From: Pelagibacterales bacterium MED-G40
GTDB lineage: Bacteria; Pseudomonadota; Alphaproteobacteria; Pelagibacterales; Pelagibacteraceae
DNA: 64,000 nucleotides
Assembly (NCBI GenBank): GCA_002457515.1
Contig: NTJN01000001.1
Coordinates: 1-64,000, forward strand
Reading direction: 5' to 3'
Shown here: positions 24,799 to 33,490 of the stretch, in pieces
Numbering within the stretch: the first letter of the stretch is position 1
Layout of the letters: every line of letters begins with the position of its first letter
Notes under the pieces: generated by a model
The model's database searches: none
Seen by the model: the letters and a program-made list of their open reading frames with translations, nothing else
Told to the model about the DNA's origin: nothing
Program-made: the position numbers and the translations under genes

Positions 24799-26088
24799 CT
24801 AGTAGCGATAAGTATCTGGTTTAAATGGCCCTGATGGTTTAACGCTAATGTAGTCTGCTTGTTCTTTTGACATTTTAGTTAATTTTGCCCCAACCTTTTC
24901 TAAATGTAACGTAGCTACTTTTTCGTCTAAATGTTTCGGTAAAACATAAACTTTTTTTTCATATTTAGCTGAATTGTTCCATAATTCGATTTGTGCAATC
25001 ACTTGATTTGTAAAAGAAGCACTCATTACGAAACTAGGGTGCCCAGTTGCACAACCTAAATTCACCAATCTTCCTTCTGCTAATAAAATAATTCTTTTTT
25101 TATTTGGTAATTCTATTTCGTGAACTTGAGGTTTAATCTCATCCCATTTGTAATTTTTTAACGCATCAACTTGAATTTCATTATCAAAATGGCCAATGTT
25201 ACATAATATAGCTCTGTCTTTCATGTCTCTCATGTGATCAGCTGTTACTATATCTTTGTTCCCTGTAGCAGTTACTACAATATCTGCATCTTTAATTGAG
25301 TCACTCATTAAAACAACTTCATATCCTTCCATTGCAGCCTGTAATGCACAAATTGGATCGGTTTCAGTTACCATAACTCTGGCACCAGCTTGTCTCAATG
25401 ATGCTGCGCTTCCTTTTCCTACATCACCAAATCCAGCAACAATAGCTACTTTCCCAGACATCATAACATCTGTTGCTCTTTTTATTCCATCAACCAAGCT
25501 TTCTCTACATCCGTACAAATTATCAAATTTTGATTTTGTAACTGAGTCATTTACATTAATTGCTGGTATTAAAAGCTCTTTATTTGCCTCCATTTTTTTC
25601 AGAGCTAATACTCCTGTTGTTGTTTCCTCTGAAACTCCCTTAATATTTTTTAGTAAGTCCTTATAATCTTTGTGCATTAAAGCTGTAAGGTCTCCACCAT
25701 CATCCAAAATCATATTAGGTTTCCAATCTTTCTTTCCCTCTATAGTTTGTTTAACGCACCACCAGTATTCTTTTTCGGTTTCACCTTTCCAGGCAAATAC
25801 TGGTATTCCAGCTTTGGCAATTGCTGCTGCTGCATGATCTTGGGTAGAAAAAATATTACAAGATGACCATCTTACTTCTGCACCTAGTTCTACCAATGTT
25901 TCAATTAAAACTGCTGTTTGAATTGTCATATGAAGACATCCAAGAATGCGAGCTCCCTTTAAAGGTTTTTTATTTTTGTATTCTTTTCTTAAAGCCATTA
26001 ATCCTGGCATTTCTGTTTCTGCTAAAGAAATTTCTTTTCTTCCAAAATCAGCTAGTTTTATATCTTTTACTTTGTAATCTTCTGACAT
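24799..26088 (-). CDS. ahcY: Adenosylhomocysteinase (S-adenosylhomocysteine hydrolase)
   Basis: The enzyme cleaves S-adenosylhomocysteine to adenosine and homocysteine, recycling the product of SAM-dependent methylations. I start at 26088 ([18 protein letters not shown], 429 residues); an upstream Met would add 13 residues of non-family sequence. [30 protein letters not shown], the NAD-binding [14 protein letters not shown], and the C-terminal [13 protein letters not shown] are all diagnostic. The 48 bases between chvG and ahcY hold no gene, although many alphaproteobacteria have hprK and PTS genes there. Confidence 0.96.
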   Translation of the reverse strand: MSEDYKVKDIKLADFGRKEISLAETEMPGLMALRKEYKNKKPLKGARILGCLHMTIQTAVLIETLVELGAEVRWSSCNIFSTQDHAAAAIAKAGIPVFAWKGETEKEYWWCVKQTIEGKKDWKPNMILDDGGDLTALMHKDYKDLLKNIKGVSEETTTGVLALKKMEANKELLIPAINVNDSVTKSKFDNLYGCRESLVDGIKRATDVMMSGKVAIVAGFGDVGKGSAASLRQAGARVMVTETDPICALQAAMEGYEVVLMSDSIKDADIVVTATGNKDIVTADHMRDMKDRAILCNIGHFDNEIQVDALKNYKWDEIKPQVHEIELPNKKRIILLAEGRLVNLGCATGHPSFVMSASFTNQVIAQIELWNNSAKYEKKVYVLPKHLDEKVATLHLEKVGAKLTKMSKEQADYISVKPSGPFKPDTYRY

Positions 26089-26136
26089 AATTATTTTGCT
26101 TTTATCAATATAATTTAATCTTATCAAGCGGCAATA

Positions 26137-27669
26137 CTATACTAATTTAGGTAATAGAACTTCTATTTGAGCACCTTGTGAATTCCTGCGATTAGATGCT
26201 GATACTTTCCCTTTATGAAGCTCAATTATATTTTTCACAATGTTTAATCCAAGCCCGGAGTGTTCTCCAAAACTATGTGGTCTATTGCTATAAAATCTTT
26301 TAAAAATATTCTGAACAACAGTCTCACTAAATCCAGGGCCTTCATCTTTAATTGTCAGTATAAAATTTTTATTTTTTTCACTTATTTCAATTTCGATTTT
26401 ACTTTTATCTTTGCTAAAAGAGACAGAATTATCTAATAAATTTGCTATTACTTGTTCCAATCTATTCTCTATCCCCAAAATAAAATAACCTTTTCCATTT
26501 TTGTTTTTACAAACGATTTTTATATCAATATTTTTATTTTGGTTTATCAAAGATTGATTAAAGTCTTCTACGACATTATTTACAATCTCATTAAGATCTA
26601 TCTTTTTCATTTTTTCTCTAGACCATGAAGCTTCATCTTTTAACATCTGAGAATAATCGGTTATTAATCTTTCTATTCTCTCAACATCGTGATCAATAAT
26701 TTGAAACAATTTTTCTCTTTCATTTTCCTTAGCTTTATGTAGAAGTTCTGATGCGCCTTTTAGAGATGCTAGAGGATTCCTAATTTCATGAGCTAAATCT
26801 GTAGAAAATGTTTCTGCTCTATTGGCCCTTTTTTGTAATTCTGTTGTCATTTCATCTATAGACTTAGTTAACTTTCCTATTTCGTCTTTTCTTAAAAAGA
26901 ATTTATTTATATGTGTTGGTTGTTCAGATTTTTGTTTGATGGACTCCGTATATGAAACCAGGAATCCAATAGGTTTTAAAATATATTTATTCAAAAATAA
27001 AGAAAAAATTAAAATTACCAATGCCACAGCAAAAACTGTTCTCAAAATAAAATTTTTTCTTTCCTCAACAGCAAATAAAATGTCGTTAGCTTCTTCGGTC
27101 ACCATTATATAACCTACAAAATTGTTATTAATTTTTATTTTTTTTAAAGTACTAACAAAAAAATTTTTGTTTATTTCATTTTCTAGAACTAAAGTTTCGC
27201 CTTGAAAGTCTTTTAAAATTATTTCCTTGATTGAATTTCCTTTTTTTTCATCATATTCATTTTGATTTAAGTACTTTTCTTTGTTTGTATCAAGATTATT
27301 GCCATCTATGTTTTGTTCTAAAACCAAGTCTGACTTTGTAAAAACTCTTTGATCTAAATCTAGTATATTCGTATCACTAATTAAAACTCCATCAGTATTA
27401 TAAAATTGAACCCTATCTAAACTTTGGAAAAGAAACCTAGTAGAAAGTAAGAACTGTGTGATGCCCTTTTTGTTAAAAGAAACATTTAATCTTTCTAAAT
27501 GATCTGAGGTGTTTTTAATAATCAGTGAATGATTTACAGTTCTTTTCTTAACTAAATTTGGCTGAACTGCTTCTAAATAAATTATAGTAAAAATTCCTAA
27601 AACTAAGAATACAAAAAAATTAAATAATAAAAACTTTTTTAAAATTGATGCTGACTTTTTTTCTTTCAT
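26137..27669 (-). CDS. chvG: ChvG/ExoS-type sensor histidine kinase
   Basis: The 510-residue kinase has two membrane helices (about 12-32 and 210-227) flanking a ~175-residue periplasmic sensor, a HAMP-like region, and a kinase core with the phospho-accepting His294 in DLAHEIRNPLASLKGASELL. DNSVSFSKDKSK, IKDEGPGFSE and EHSGLGLNIVKNII make up the ATP-binding subdomain. The start overlaps the chvI stop by 1 base. In rhizobia ChvG responds to acidity and periplasmic stress through inhibitor ExoR; I see no exoR here. This and RegB are probably two of the few histidine kinases of such a genome. Confidence 0.87.
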   Translation of the reverse strand: MKEKKSASILKKFLLFNFFVFLVLGIFTIIYLEAVQPNLVKKRTVNHSLIIKNTSDHLERLNVSFNKKGITQFLLSTRFLFQSLDRVQFYNTDGVLISDTNILDLDQRVFTKSDLVLEQNIDGNNLDTNKEKYLNQNEYDEKKGNSIKEIILKDFQGETLVLENEINKNFFVSTLKKIKINNNFVGYIMVTEEANDILFAVEERKNFILRTVFAVALVILIFSLFLNKYILKPIGFLVSYTESIKQKSEQPTHINKFFLRKDEIGKLTKSIDEMTTELQKRANRAETFSTDLAHEIRNPLASLKGASELLHKAKENEREKLFQIIDHDVERIERLITDYSQMLKDEASWSREKMKKIDLNEIVNNVVEDFNQSLINQNKNIDIKIVCKNKNGKGYFILGIENRLEQVIANLLDNSVSFSKDKSKIEIEISEKNKNFILTIKDEGPGFSETVVQNIFKRFYSNRPHSFGEHSGLGLNIVKNIIELHKGKVSASNRRNSQGAQIEVLLPKLV

Positions 27670-28367
27670 TAACTAACATTCCATCTATATCCGCTTCCAT
27701 ATCTAGTTTCAATTGCAGAAAACTTGTCATCTACTTTTTTAAACTTTTTCCTTATACGTTTAACATGACTATCTATTGTTCTGTCTTCAATTTCTGTATT
27801 TTCCTTATAAGCAATATCCATTAGATGCGCCCTTTCTTTTATCACTCCAGGCCTTTTTGCTAATTCTTTTACAATTAAGAATTCTGTAGTTGTCAGCTTA
27901 TCTGGCAATGGTTTACCTCCCCATTCACATTCTAGTTGAGATGGGTCTAATTTAAGTTTTCCATGAGATATTAAATTTTTTGAGTCATCAATTGACTGGT
28001 TTTTTTTTCTTAATTGAACTCTTATTCTCTCAACTAAAATCTTCATAGAGAAACCGCCAGACTTTTTAACAAAATCATCTGCACCAAGTTTTAAGCCTAA
28101 TAACTCATCAACCTCCTCATCTTTCGAAGTTAAAAAAATAATTGGTATAGACATTTTTTTTCTTATCTTAGTCAAAAGCTCTTCCCCATCCATTCTTGGC
28201 ATTTTAATATCTATAATAGCAAGATCAGGGGGGTTTCTAGTTAGACCATTAAAAGCACTTTCGCCATCTATATAAGTTTGAACTTTAAATCCTTCTCTTT
28301 CCAAAGCAATACTTATACTGGTGAGTAAGTTGCGGTCATCATCTACAAGTGCAATAGTTTGGCTCAT
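27669..28367 (-). CDS. chvI: ChvI-type OmpR-family response regulator
   Basis: The 232-residue regulator has an N-terminal receiver with acidic pocket Asp9-Asp11 (LVDDDRNLL), phospho-accepting Asp53 (IIDIKMPRMD) and IIFLTSKD, then a winged-helix OmpR-type DNA-binding domain ending IETRYGSGYRWNVS. IEDRTIDSHVKRIRKKFK is the recognition helix segment. It is cotranscribed with chvG (1-base overlap). The start follows 53 bases after polA on the same strand, so it may have its own promoter there. Confidence 0.9.
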   Translation of the reverse strand: MSQTIALVDDDRNLLTSISIALEREGFKVQTYIDGESAFNGLTRNPPDLAIIDIKMPRMDGEELLTKIRKKMSIPIIFLTSKDEEVDELLGLKLGADDFVKKSGGFSMKILVERIRVQLRKKNQSIDDSKNLISHGKLKLDPSQLECEWGGKPLPDKLTTTEFLIVKELAKRPGVIKERAHLMDIAYKENTEIEDRTIDSHVKRIRKKFKKVDDKFSAIETRYGSGYRWNVS

Positions 28368-28420
28368 ATTTATTTAATAATCCTAATTAAATTGTCAAAA
28401 TTTAGGCGTTATTTAATATT

Positions 28421-31189
28421 TTAATTTGTTTCTCCCCAATTATATCCTGTATTTACATTAACCTCCAATGGAATAGAAAATTTATGATGTTGAGATTTTG
28501 ATGATGAAATCATAGACTCGGTGACTTTCTTAATAGTGTAAGTTTTTTCGCTTTCTCCACATTCAAAAATAAGCTCATCATGAATTTGAAGTAGCATTTG
28601 TGCTTTAAATTTTTTATCTATTTCAGCTAATTCGTCAATTTTAATCATGGATAATCGCATAATGTCAGCTGCAGAACTTTGGATGGGAGCATTAATAGCT
28701 GCCCTTTCTTGAAAACTTCTTACACTAAAATTTTTATCATTAATTCCTCTGAGATGAATTCTTCTTCCAAATATATTAGAGACAAAACCGTCTCTTCTGC
28801 AGGATTTAATTGTTAAATTCATATAATCTTTTATTTCTGGAAATTTTTTAAAATAAGAACTAATAAAACTAGCTGCTTCATCATTGGAAACTGAAATTTG
28901 CTTTGCTAAACCAAATTGTGTTATGCCGTAAATGATACCAAAATTAATTGCTTTTGCCTTCCTTCTTAAATCTTGTGCAACTTTATTAATAGGCACTCCA
29001 AAAACTTGGCTGGCTGTTAAACTGTGAATATCCTCATTATTTTTAAAAGCTTTTTTTAATTCTTTTACATCAGCTATTTCAGCTAAAATTCTCATTTCAA
29101 TTTGATTATAATCAGCTGAAATTAAAATATTATTTTTCTCTGCAATAAAAGCTTTTCTTATTTCTCTGCCATCTTCTGTTTTGATAGGGATGTTTTGTAA
29201 ATTTGGATCACTTGATGCTAGTCTACCAGTATTAGTTGCAGCTAATAAAAAAGAAGTGTGAACTCTTTTTGTTTTTTTGCTTATATGGTCCTGTAAAGCA
29301 TCTGAGTATGTATTTTTTAATTTGGATAACTGCCTCCATTCTAAAACTATTTTAGGGAATTTATGACCTTTATAGGACAAATCTTCTAGAACGTTTGCGC
29401 TAGTTGCTAAACTGCCCTTTTTAGTTTTTTTAAGTTTGGTTATTTTAAGCTTATTATAAATAATTTCGCCCAATTGTTTTGGCGAAGCTATATTAAATTC
29501 TCCACCAGCAATCTCAAAAATTTCTTTTTCAATTTTCTTTAATCTTTCGTCATATTTTTTTGACAGTTTTTTTAAATAATTTTCATCAACTTTAATCCCG
29601 TTACTTTCAAGCTTTGAAAGTATTTTTACCATTGGCTTCTCAAAATACTCATAAACTTTATTTAATTTCTCCTGATCAAGTCTGTTTTTAAGGTTGTTAT
29701 AAAGTCTAAAAGTTACATCGGCGTCCTCTCCAGCGTATTCCGTTGATTTCACTAAATCAATGTCACTAAAGTTGAGTTTATTTTTACCTGTGCCCACTAG
29801 ATCCTTATAGGAAATTGTTTTATGATTTAAGTGAATTTCGGATAAAGTATCTAAACCGTGCCTATTAACTCCAGCGTCAAGTGTGTAGGAAATTAACATC
29901 GTATCTTCCATAGGTTTCATTTCTATTTTATATTGTTTGAAAACTAAGTAATCAAATTTAATGTTTTGACCAACTTTTTTGATACTTGGATCCTCTAAAA
30001 GTCCTTTAATTTTCTTAATGACATACTCACTATCTAAACTTTTTATCTTTTTATGACGTAGGGGTATATAACATGCTTTGTTGGGTGAGTGACAAAAAGA
30101 TATACCTATTAAATCAGTATCTAAACAATTTAAAGAGGAAGTCTCTGTATCTACAGAAATAATTGATTTTGTATTTAGTGTCTTAAGCCACTCATCAAGA
30201 GAGTCCGCATCTGTGATGCTCTCATAAATTTTTGTATTTATACCATCTGTTTGCTTTTTGCTGCTTTTAATATGAGATTCTTTACTTGGTTCTCCATAAA
30301 ACCCAATTGCTTGGCTTAGCAATCTATTAAATTCCATTTCACGAAGAAAATTATAAAGTTTTTCTTTTTTAATATTTTTAAGAATAAAAGAACTTGGGTC
30401 ATGTGTTACAGGAACATCGTCTTTTAATGTGACTAATTTTCTACTTATAAGAGCTTTATCTTTATTCTGAAGTAATGTTTCTTTTCTTTTTTTTTGTGGA
30501 ATTTCATTCGCTTTTTTTAAAAGATTATCTAAATCTTTATATTTATTTATTAATTCAGCAGCAGTTTTGATACCAATGCCTGGGACACCTGGGATATTAT
30601 CAGAACTATCTCCTGCAAGAGACTGGACATCTATAACTTGGCTTGGTTTGACACCAAATTTTTCTAATACTTCTTTTTCGCCTAAAACTTTACTTTTCAT
30701 TGGATCATAAAGTCTTACATTCTTAGAAACTAACTGCATCAAATCCTTGTCAGATGAAATGATAGTAACCTTAGCCCCCGCTTTTACAATTTTTTTAGAG
30801 TATGTAGCTATAAGGTCATCAGCCTCATAATTAAGAAGTTCTATAGAGGGTAGATTGAATGCCTCGACAGACTTTCTTATATACTCAAACTGTGGCACTA
30901 GATCATCAGGTGCCTCAGTTCTATTTGCCTTATAGTCTTCGTAAATTTCATTTCTAAAATTCTTTCTTGCAGAGTCGAATATTACCGCAAAGTGCGTAGG
31001 CCTTAAATCCGAGTCATCAGATCTTGAGTCTTCTAAAAGTTTGAAGAGCATTGAACAAAAGCCATTTACTGCTCCTGTAGGCAAACCATCGCTCTTTCTA
31101 GAAAGAGGTGGCAATGCATAATAAGCTCTAAATATATACCCAGAACCATCAATTAGGTAAAAATGATCAGATTTTTTTAACAAACTCAT
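28421..31189 (-). CDS. polA: DNA polymerase I
   Basis: The 922-residue enzyme has all three domains. The 5'-3' exonuclease (1 to about 295) shows DGSGYIFRAYYALP, YEADDLIATY and QSLAGDSSDNIPGVPGIG. The 3'-5' proofreading domain is intact with SVDTETSSL (Asp347, Glu349), unlike many genomes where it is degenerate. The polymerase domain runs from about 540 and includes LASSDPNLQNIPIKT, SADYNQIEMRILAE and LQIHDELIFEC. Function is Okazaki fragment maturation and repair synthesis. It is divergent from an ABC transporter gene with 45 bases between. Confidence 0.96.
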   Translation of the reverse strand: MSLLKKSDHFYLIDGSGYIFRAYYALPPLSRKSDGLPTGAVNGFCSMLFKLLEDSRSDDSDLRPTHFAVIFDSARKNFRNEIYEDYKANRTEAPDDLVPQFEYIRKSVEAFNLPSIELLNYEADDLIATYSKKIVKAGAKVTIISSDKDLMQLVSKNVRLYDPMKSKVLGEKEVLEKFGVKPSQVIDVQSLAGDSSDNIPGVPGIGIKTAAELINKYKDLDNLLKKANEIPQKKRKETLLQNKDKALISRKLVTLKDDVPVTHDPSSFILKNIKKEKLYNFLREMEFNRLLSQAIGFYGEPSKESHIKSSKKQTDGINTKIYESITDADSLDEWLKTLNTKSIISVDTETSSLNCLDTDLIGISFCHSPNKACYIPLRHKKIKSLDSEYVIKKIKGLLEDPSIKKVGQNIKFDYLVFKQYKIEMKPMEDTMLISYTLDAGVNRHGLDTLSEIHLNHKTISYKDLVGTGKNKLNFSDIDLVKSTEYAGEDADVTFRLYNNLKNRLDQEKLNKVYEYFEKPMVKILSKLESNGIKVDENYLKKLSKKYDERLKKIEKEIFEIAGGEFNIASPKQLGEIIYNKLKITKLKKTKKGSLATSANVLEDLSYKGHKFPKIVLEWRQLSKLKNTYSDALQDHISKKTKRVHTSFLLAATNTGRLASSDPNLQNIPIKTEDGREIRKAFIAEKNNILISADYNQIEMRILAEIADVKELKKAFKNNEDIHSLTASQVFGVPINKVAQDLRRKAKAINFGIIYGITQFGLAKQISVSNDEAASFISSYFKKFPEIKDYMNLTIKSCRRDGFVSNIFGRRIHLRGINDKNFSVRSFQERAAINAPIQSSAADIMRLSMIKIDELAEIDKKFKAQMLLQIHDELIFECGESEKTYTIKKVTESMISSSKSQHHKFSIPLEVNVNTGYNWGETN

Positions 31190-31234
31190 ATATTTATAAT
31201 ACCTTATTTTTTTCGTGATATAATTAAATAAACT

Positions 31235-32167
31235 ATGGATAAAATTGCCCTAACTGTTGAAAATCTTACAAAGGTTTATTTAAAGAATAGAGGAAAAGAA
31301 ATTTCAGAAAAAGCTTTAAATAATTTAAGCTTTCAGGTTAAGCAAGGTGAAATATTTGGTCTTCTTGGACCGAATGGTGCAGGCAAAACAACATTTCTTA
31401 GTATCCTAGGCGGAACTGTAATTAAAACAGAAGGAAAAGTTAATGTTTGGGGTTTTGATCTAGACAAAAATCCTAGACAAGTTAGAGCTTCTATAGGAAT
31501 AGTCCCACAAGAAGTAAATTTAGATGCTTTTTTTAGTCCTAAAAGTTTATTAGAGCTTCAAGCTGGATTATATGGAGTTCCCAAAAAAAAAAGGATTACT
31601 GAGGCTATTTTAAATATGGTTTCTCTATCAAAGCAAGCCAATTCATATTCAAGATCTTTATCTGGTGGAATGAAAAGAAGATTGTTAATAGCCAAGGCAA
31701 TGGTGCATCAGCCACCAATTTTAGTTTTAGATGAACCGACTGCTGGAGTTGATGTTGAACTTAGAAAAAACCTTTGGGATAATGTCAAAGAACTTAATAA
31801 GCAGGGTGTCACAATAATTTTGACTACACATTATCTTTCTGAGGCGCAAAAAATGTGTGATAGAATTGCAATTATTAATAAAGGCAACCTAGTTGCGCTT
31901 GACACTACTGAAAAACTTTTAGAAAAAATCCAGACAAAAAAAGCTACTTTCAAGGTAAAAAGCTTTAACGGTAAAAAAGATTTTAATGTTAACGGGGCAA
32001 AATTTTTTATTAATTCAGATAATAGCATTGCGGTAAGTTATGATAAAAAATCATCAAACTTTAGCGATATATTAAATCATTTAAGAGAAAATGGTGTTGA
32101 AATACAGGATATATCTACTGATGATGGTGATTTAGAAGATGTATTTGTTCAATTAACAAATGACTAG
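31235..32167 (+). CDS. ABC transporter ATP-binding protein (ABC-2 exporter type)
   Basis: The 310-residue ATPase has Walker A GPNGAGKTT (45-53), signature LSGGMKRR (142-149), Walker B ILVLDEPTAGVD, and a C-terminal extension of ~90 residues (VKSFNGKKDF to the end) as in DrrA/NodI-type drug or polysaccharide exporters. Its permease should be an ABC-2 membrane protein, but the next gene (bioY, 26 bases on) is unrelated to ABC-2 permeases, so the partner is encoded elsewhere or the protein works otherwise. A TATAAT at 31219-31224 is 10 bases before the ATG, which suggests a near-leaderless transcript. Confidence 0.85.
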   Translation: MDKIALTVENLTKVYLKNRGKEISEKALNNLSFQVKQGEIFGLLGPNGAGKTTFLSILGGTVIKTEGKVNVWGFDLDKNPRQVRASIGIVPQEVNLDAFFSPKSLLELQAGLYGVPKKKRITEAILNMVSLSKQANSYSRSLSGGMKRRLLIAKAMVHQPPILVLDEPTAGVDVELRKNLWDNVKELNKQGVTIILTTHYLSEAQKMCDRIAIINKGNLVALDTTEKLLEKIQTKKATFKVKSFNGKKDFNVNGAKFFINSDNSIAVSYDKKSSNFSDILNHLRENGVEIQDISTDDGDLEDVFVQLTND

Positions 32168-32193
32168 ATTTATTCCCAAAAAAAAGTAAATAT

Positions 32194-32754
32194 ATGGTTA
32201 TGGAATTAGTTAAAGTAATAAAGCAGTCTCAAATCATTAAGTATGTATTTTTAGCTTTGATAGGCACAATACTATTGGCTATCTCATCAAAAATTAAAAT
32301 TCCATTTTATCCAGTTCCTATGACAATGCAAACTTTCGTGGTTCTCTTTATTGGAATCGCCTTTGGTTGGAAATTGGGAACATTTACTATTTTGCTTTAC
32401 CTATTTGAGGGAATCATTGGCTTGCCTGTTTTTTCAGGTACGCCGGAAAAGGGGGTTGGTTTGTTATATTTTACAGGGGCTACTATGGGATATTTGATAG
32501 GTTTTATTTTTGCTTCTTTTTTTGCAGGTTTTTTTAAATATGATAACAATATTTTTAAGAACTTTTTTAAGATAACATTTGCTACTTCTTTTATATATTT
32601 TTTAGGTATCATTTGGTTGGGAAGCTTACTTGGTTGGGATAAACCAATTTTCGAGCTTGGTGCAAAACCATTCTTGCTAGCAGAATTATTTAAAATACTG
32701 TTAATAACATTTTTTGTTTCAAAAATTATTAAAATAAGAAATTTGATTAATTAA
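32194..32754 (+). CDS. bioY: Biotin transporter BioY
   Basis: The 186-residue membrane protein has six helices and the BioY signature KIPFYPVPMTMQTFVVL (residues 35-51), then FGWKLGTFTILLYLFEGIIGLPVF and GPT-like TGATMGYLIGF. It binds biotin and may work alone or with EcfA/EcfT components, which are not seen here. It follows the ABC ATPase by 26 bases and probably shares its transcript; whether the two interact is not known. Its stop is 1 base from the stop of convergent regA. Confidence 0.9.
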   Translation: MVMELVKVIKQSQIIKYVFLALIGTILLAISSKIKIPFYPVPMTMQTFVVLFIGIAFGWKLGTFTILLYLFEGIIGLPVFSGTPEKGVGLLYFTGATMGYLIGFIFASFFAGFFKYDNNIFKNFFKITFATSFIYFLGIIWLGSLLGWDKPIFELGAKPFLLAELFKILLITFFVSKIIKIRNLIN

Positions 32755-32755
32755 A

Positions 32756-33331
32756 CTACCTGGGTGCTCTTTTAGACAGAATCCTCTGCAGAGTTCTTCT
32801 ATGCATTTTTAACCTACGAGCTGTCTCTGATACGTTTCTGTTGCATAACTCAAAAACTCTGTATATGTGCTCCCATTTAACTCTGTCTGCTGACATGGGG
32901 TCTTTTGGAGGATTAGCTTTAGACTCTGGTGAAGCTAATAACGCAGCCTCAACATCGTCTGCATCCACAGGTTTAGCTATATAATCTATTGCGCCTGCTT
33001 TGACAGCTGCAACGGCTGTTGGTAAGTTGCCATATCCTGTTAACATTACAATTCGACTTGATTTTTTGACCTTAAATAGCTCCTTAACCACTTCTAGGCC
33101 GTTTCCATCCTCCAGTCTAAGATCAACGACAGCGAAATTTGGGGGTGAATTTTTGAGCAAATCTAGTGCATCTTTCTTACTCTTGGCCTCTTTTACCAAA
33201 AAACCCTTCTTTTCCATAGCTCTTGAGAGCCTTCCTCTTAATGGATCGTCATCATCGACGATTAAGAGAGACTTGTCCTCAAAATCTGAAATTTTTAGTT
33301 GTAAGGCTGTGTCTTCTGAACTTTTGGTCAT
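32756..33331 (-). CDS. regA: Redox response regulator RegA/ActR/PrrA
   Basis: The 191-residue protein (ATG at 33331) has a receiver domain with DDDDPLRGRL, phospho-accepting Asp70 (VVDLRLEDGNG) and VMLTGYG, then the very short C-terminal Fis-like helix-turn-helix of the RegA family: VKWEHIYRVFELCNRNVSETARR followed by MHRRTLQRIL and SKRAPR at the end. This tail is nearly identical in all RegA homologues. RegA controls redox-dependent energy metabolism. Its kinase RegB is 3.3 kb away, separated by a polyamine operon; in photosynthetic relatives the two are adjacent. A start 9 codons upstream (33358) is possible. Confidence 0.92.
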   Translation of the reverse strand: MTKSSEDTALQLKISDFEDKSLLIVDDDDPLRGRLSRAMEKKGFLVKEAKSKKDALDLLKNSPPNFAVVDLRLEDGNGLEVVKELFKVKKSSRIVMLTGYGNLPTAVAAVKAGAIDYIAKPVDADDVEAALLASPESKANPPKDPMSADRVKWEHIYRVFELCNRNVSETARRLKMHRRTLQRILSKRAPR

Positions 33332-33402
33332 AAAGTTTATATGGAGAACATTTTTCAAATTTCAAGCTCTAAATTCCTTTATTTTTTTCTTTACATAGAG
33401 TG

Positions 33403-33482
33403 AAAAAAACCTTAAATGCGAAAAGATAAGGTTTTTTTTAGTAAATTTTTAATGACCTTATCTGTGTAAACAAAATGAGGGG
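33403..33482 (+). promoter_or_regulatory. Ornithine decarboxylase leader: two mutually exclusive hairpins, 17-codon upstream ORF, ribosome binding site
   Basis: AAAAAAACCTTA (33403-33414) can pair with TAAGGTTTTTTT (33427-33438), a terminator-like hairpin whose 3' arm is a U-run. The same TAAGG can instead join the longer stem AGATAAGGT (33424-33432) with ACCTTATCT (33455-33463). The two cannot form together. A 17-codon frame, ATG 33416 to TAA 33467-33469 (MRKDKVFFSKFLMTLSV), spans both switches. GAGGGG (33477-33482), 8 bases before the decarboxylase ATG, is a strong ribosome site. Alphaproteobacterial ornithine decarboxylase genes are known to carry a structured leader (speF motif); whether this one belongs to it I cannot tell. 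Confidence 0.5.
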
Positions 33483-33490
33483 CACATGAG

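Noticed and set aside
26089-26127. Upstream start for ahcY
   Set aside because: Thirteen extra residues have no family counterpart; MSEDYKV is the normal N-terminus.
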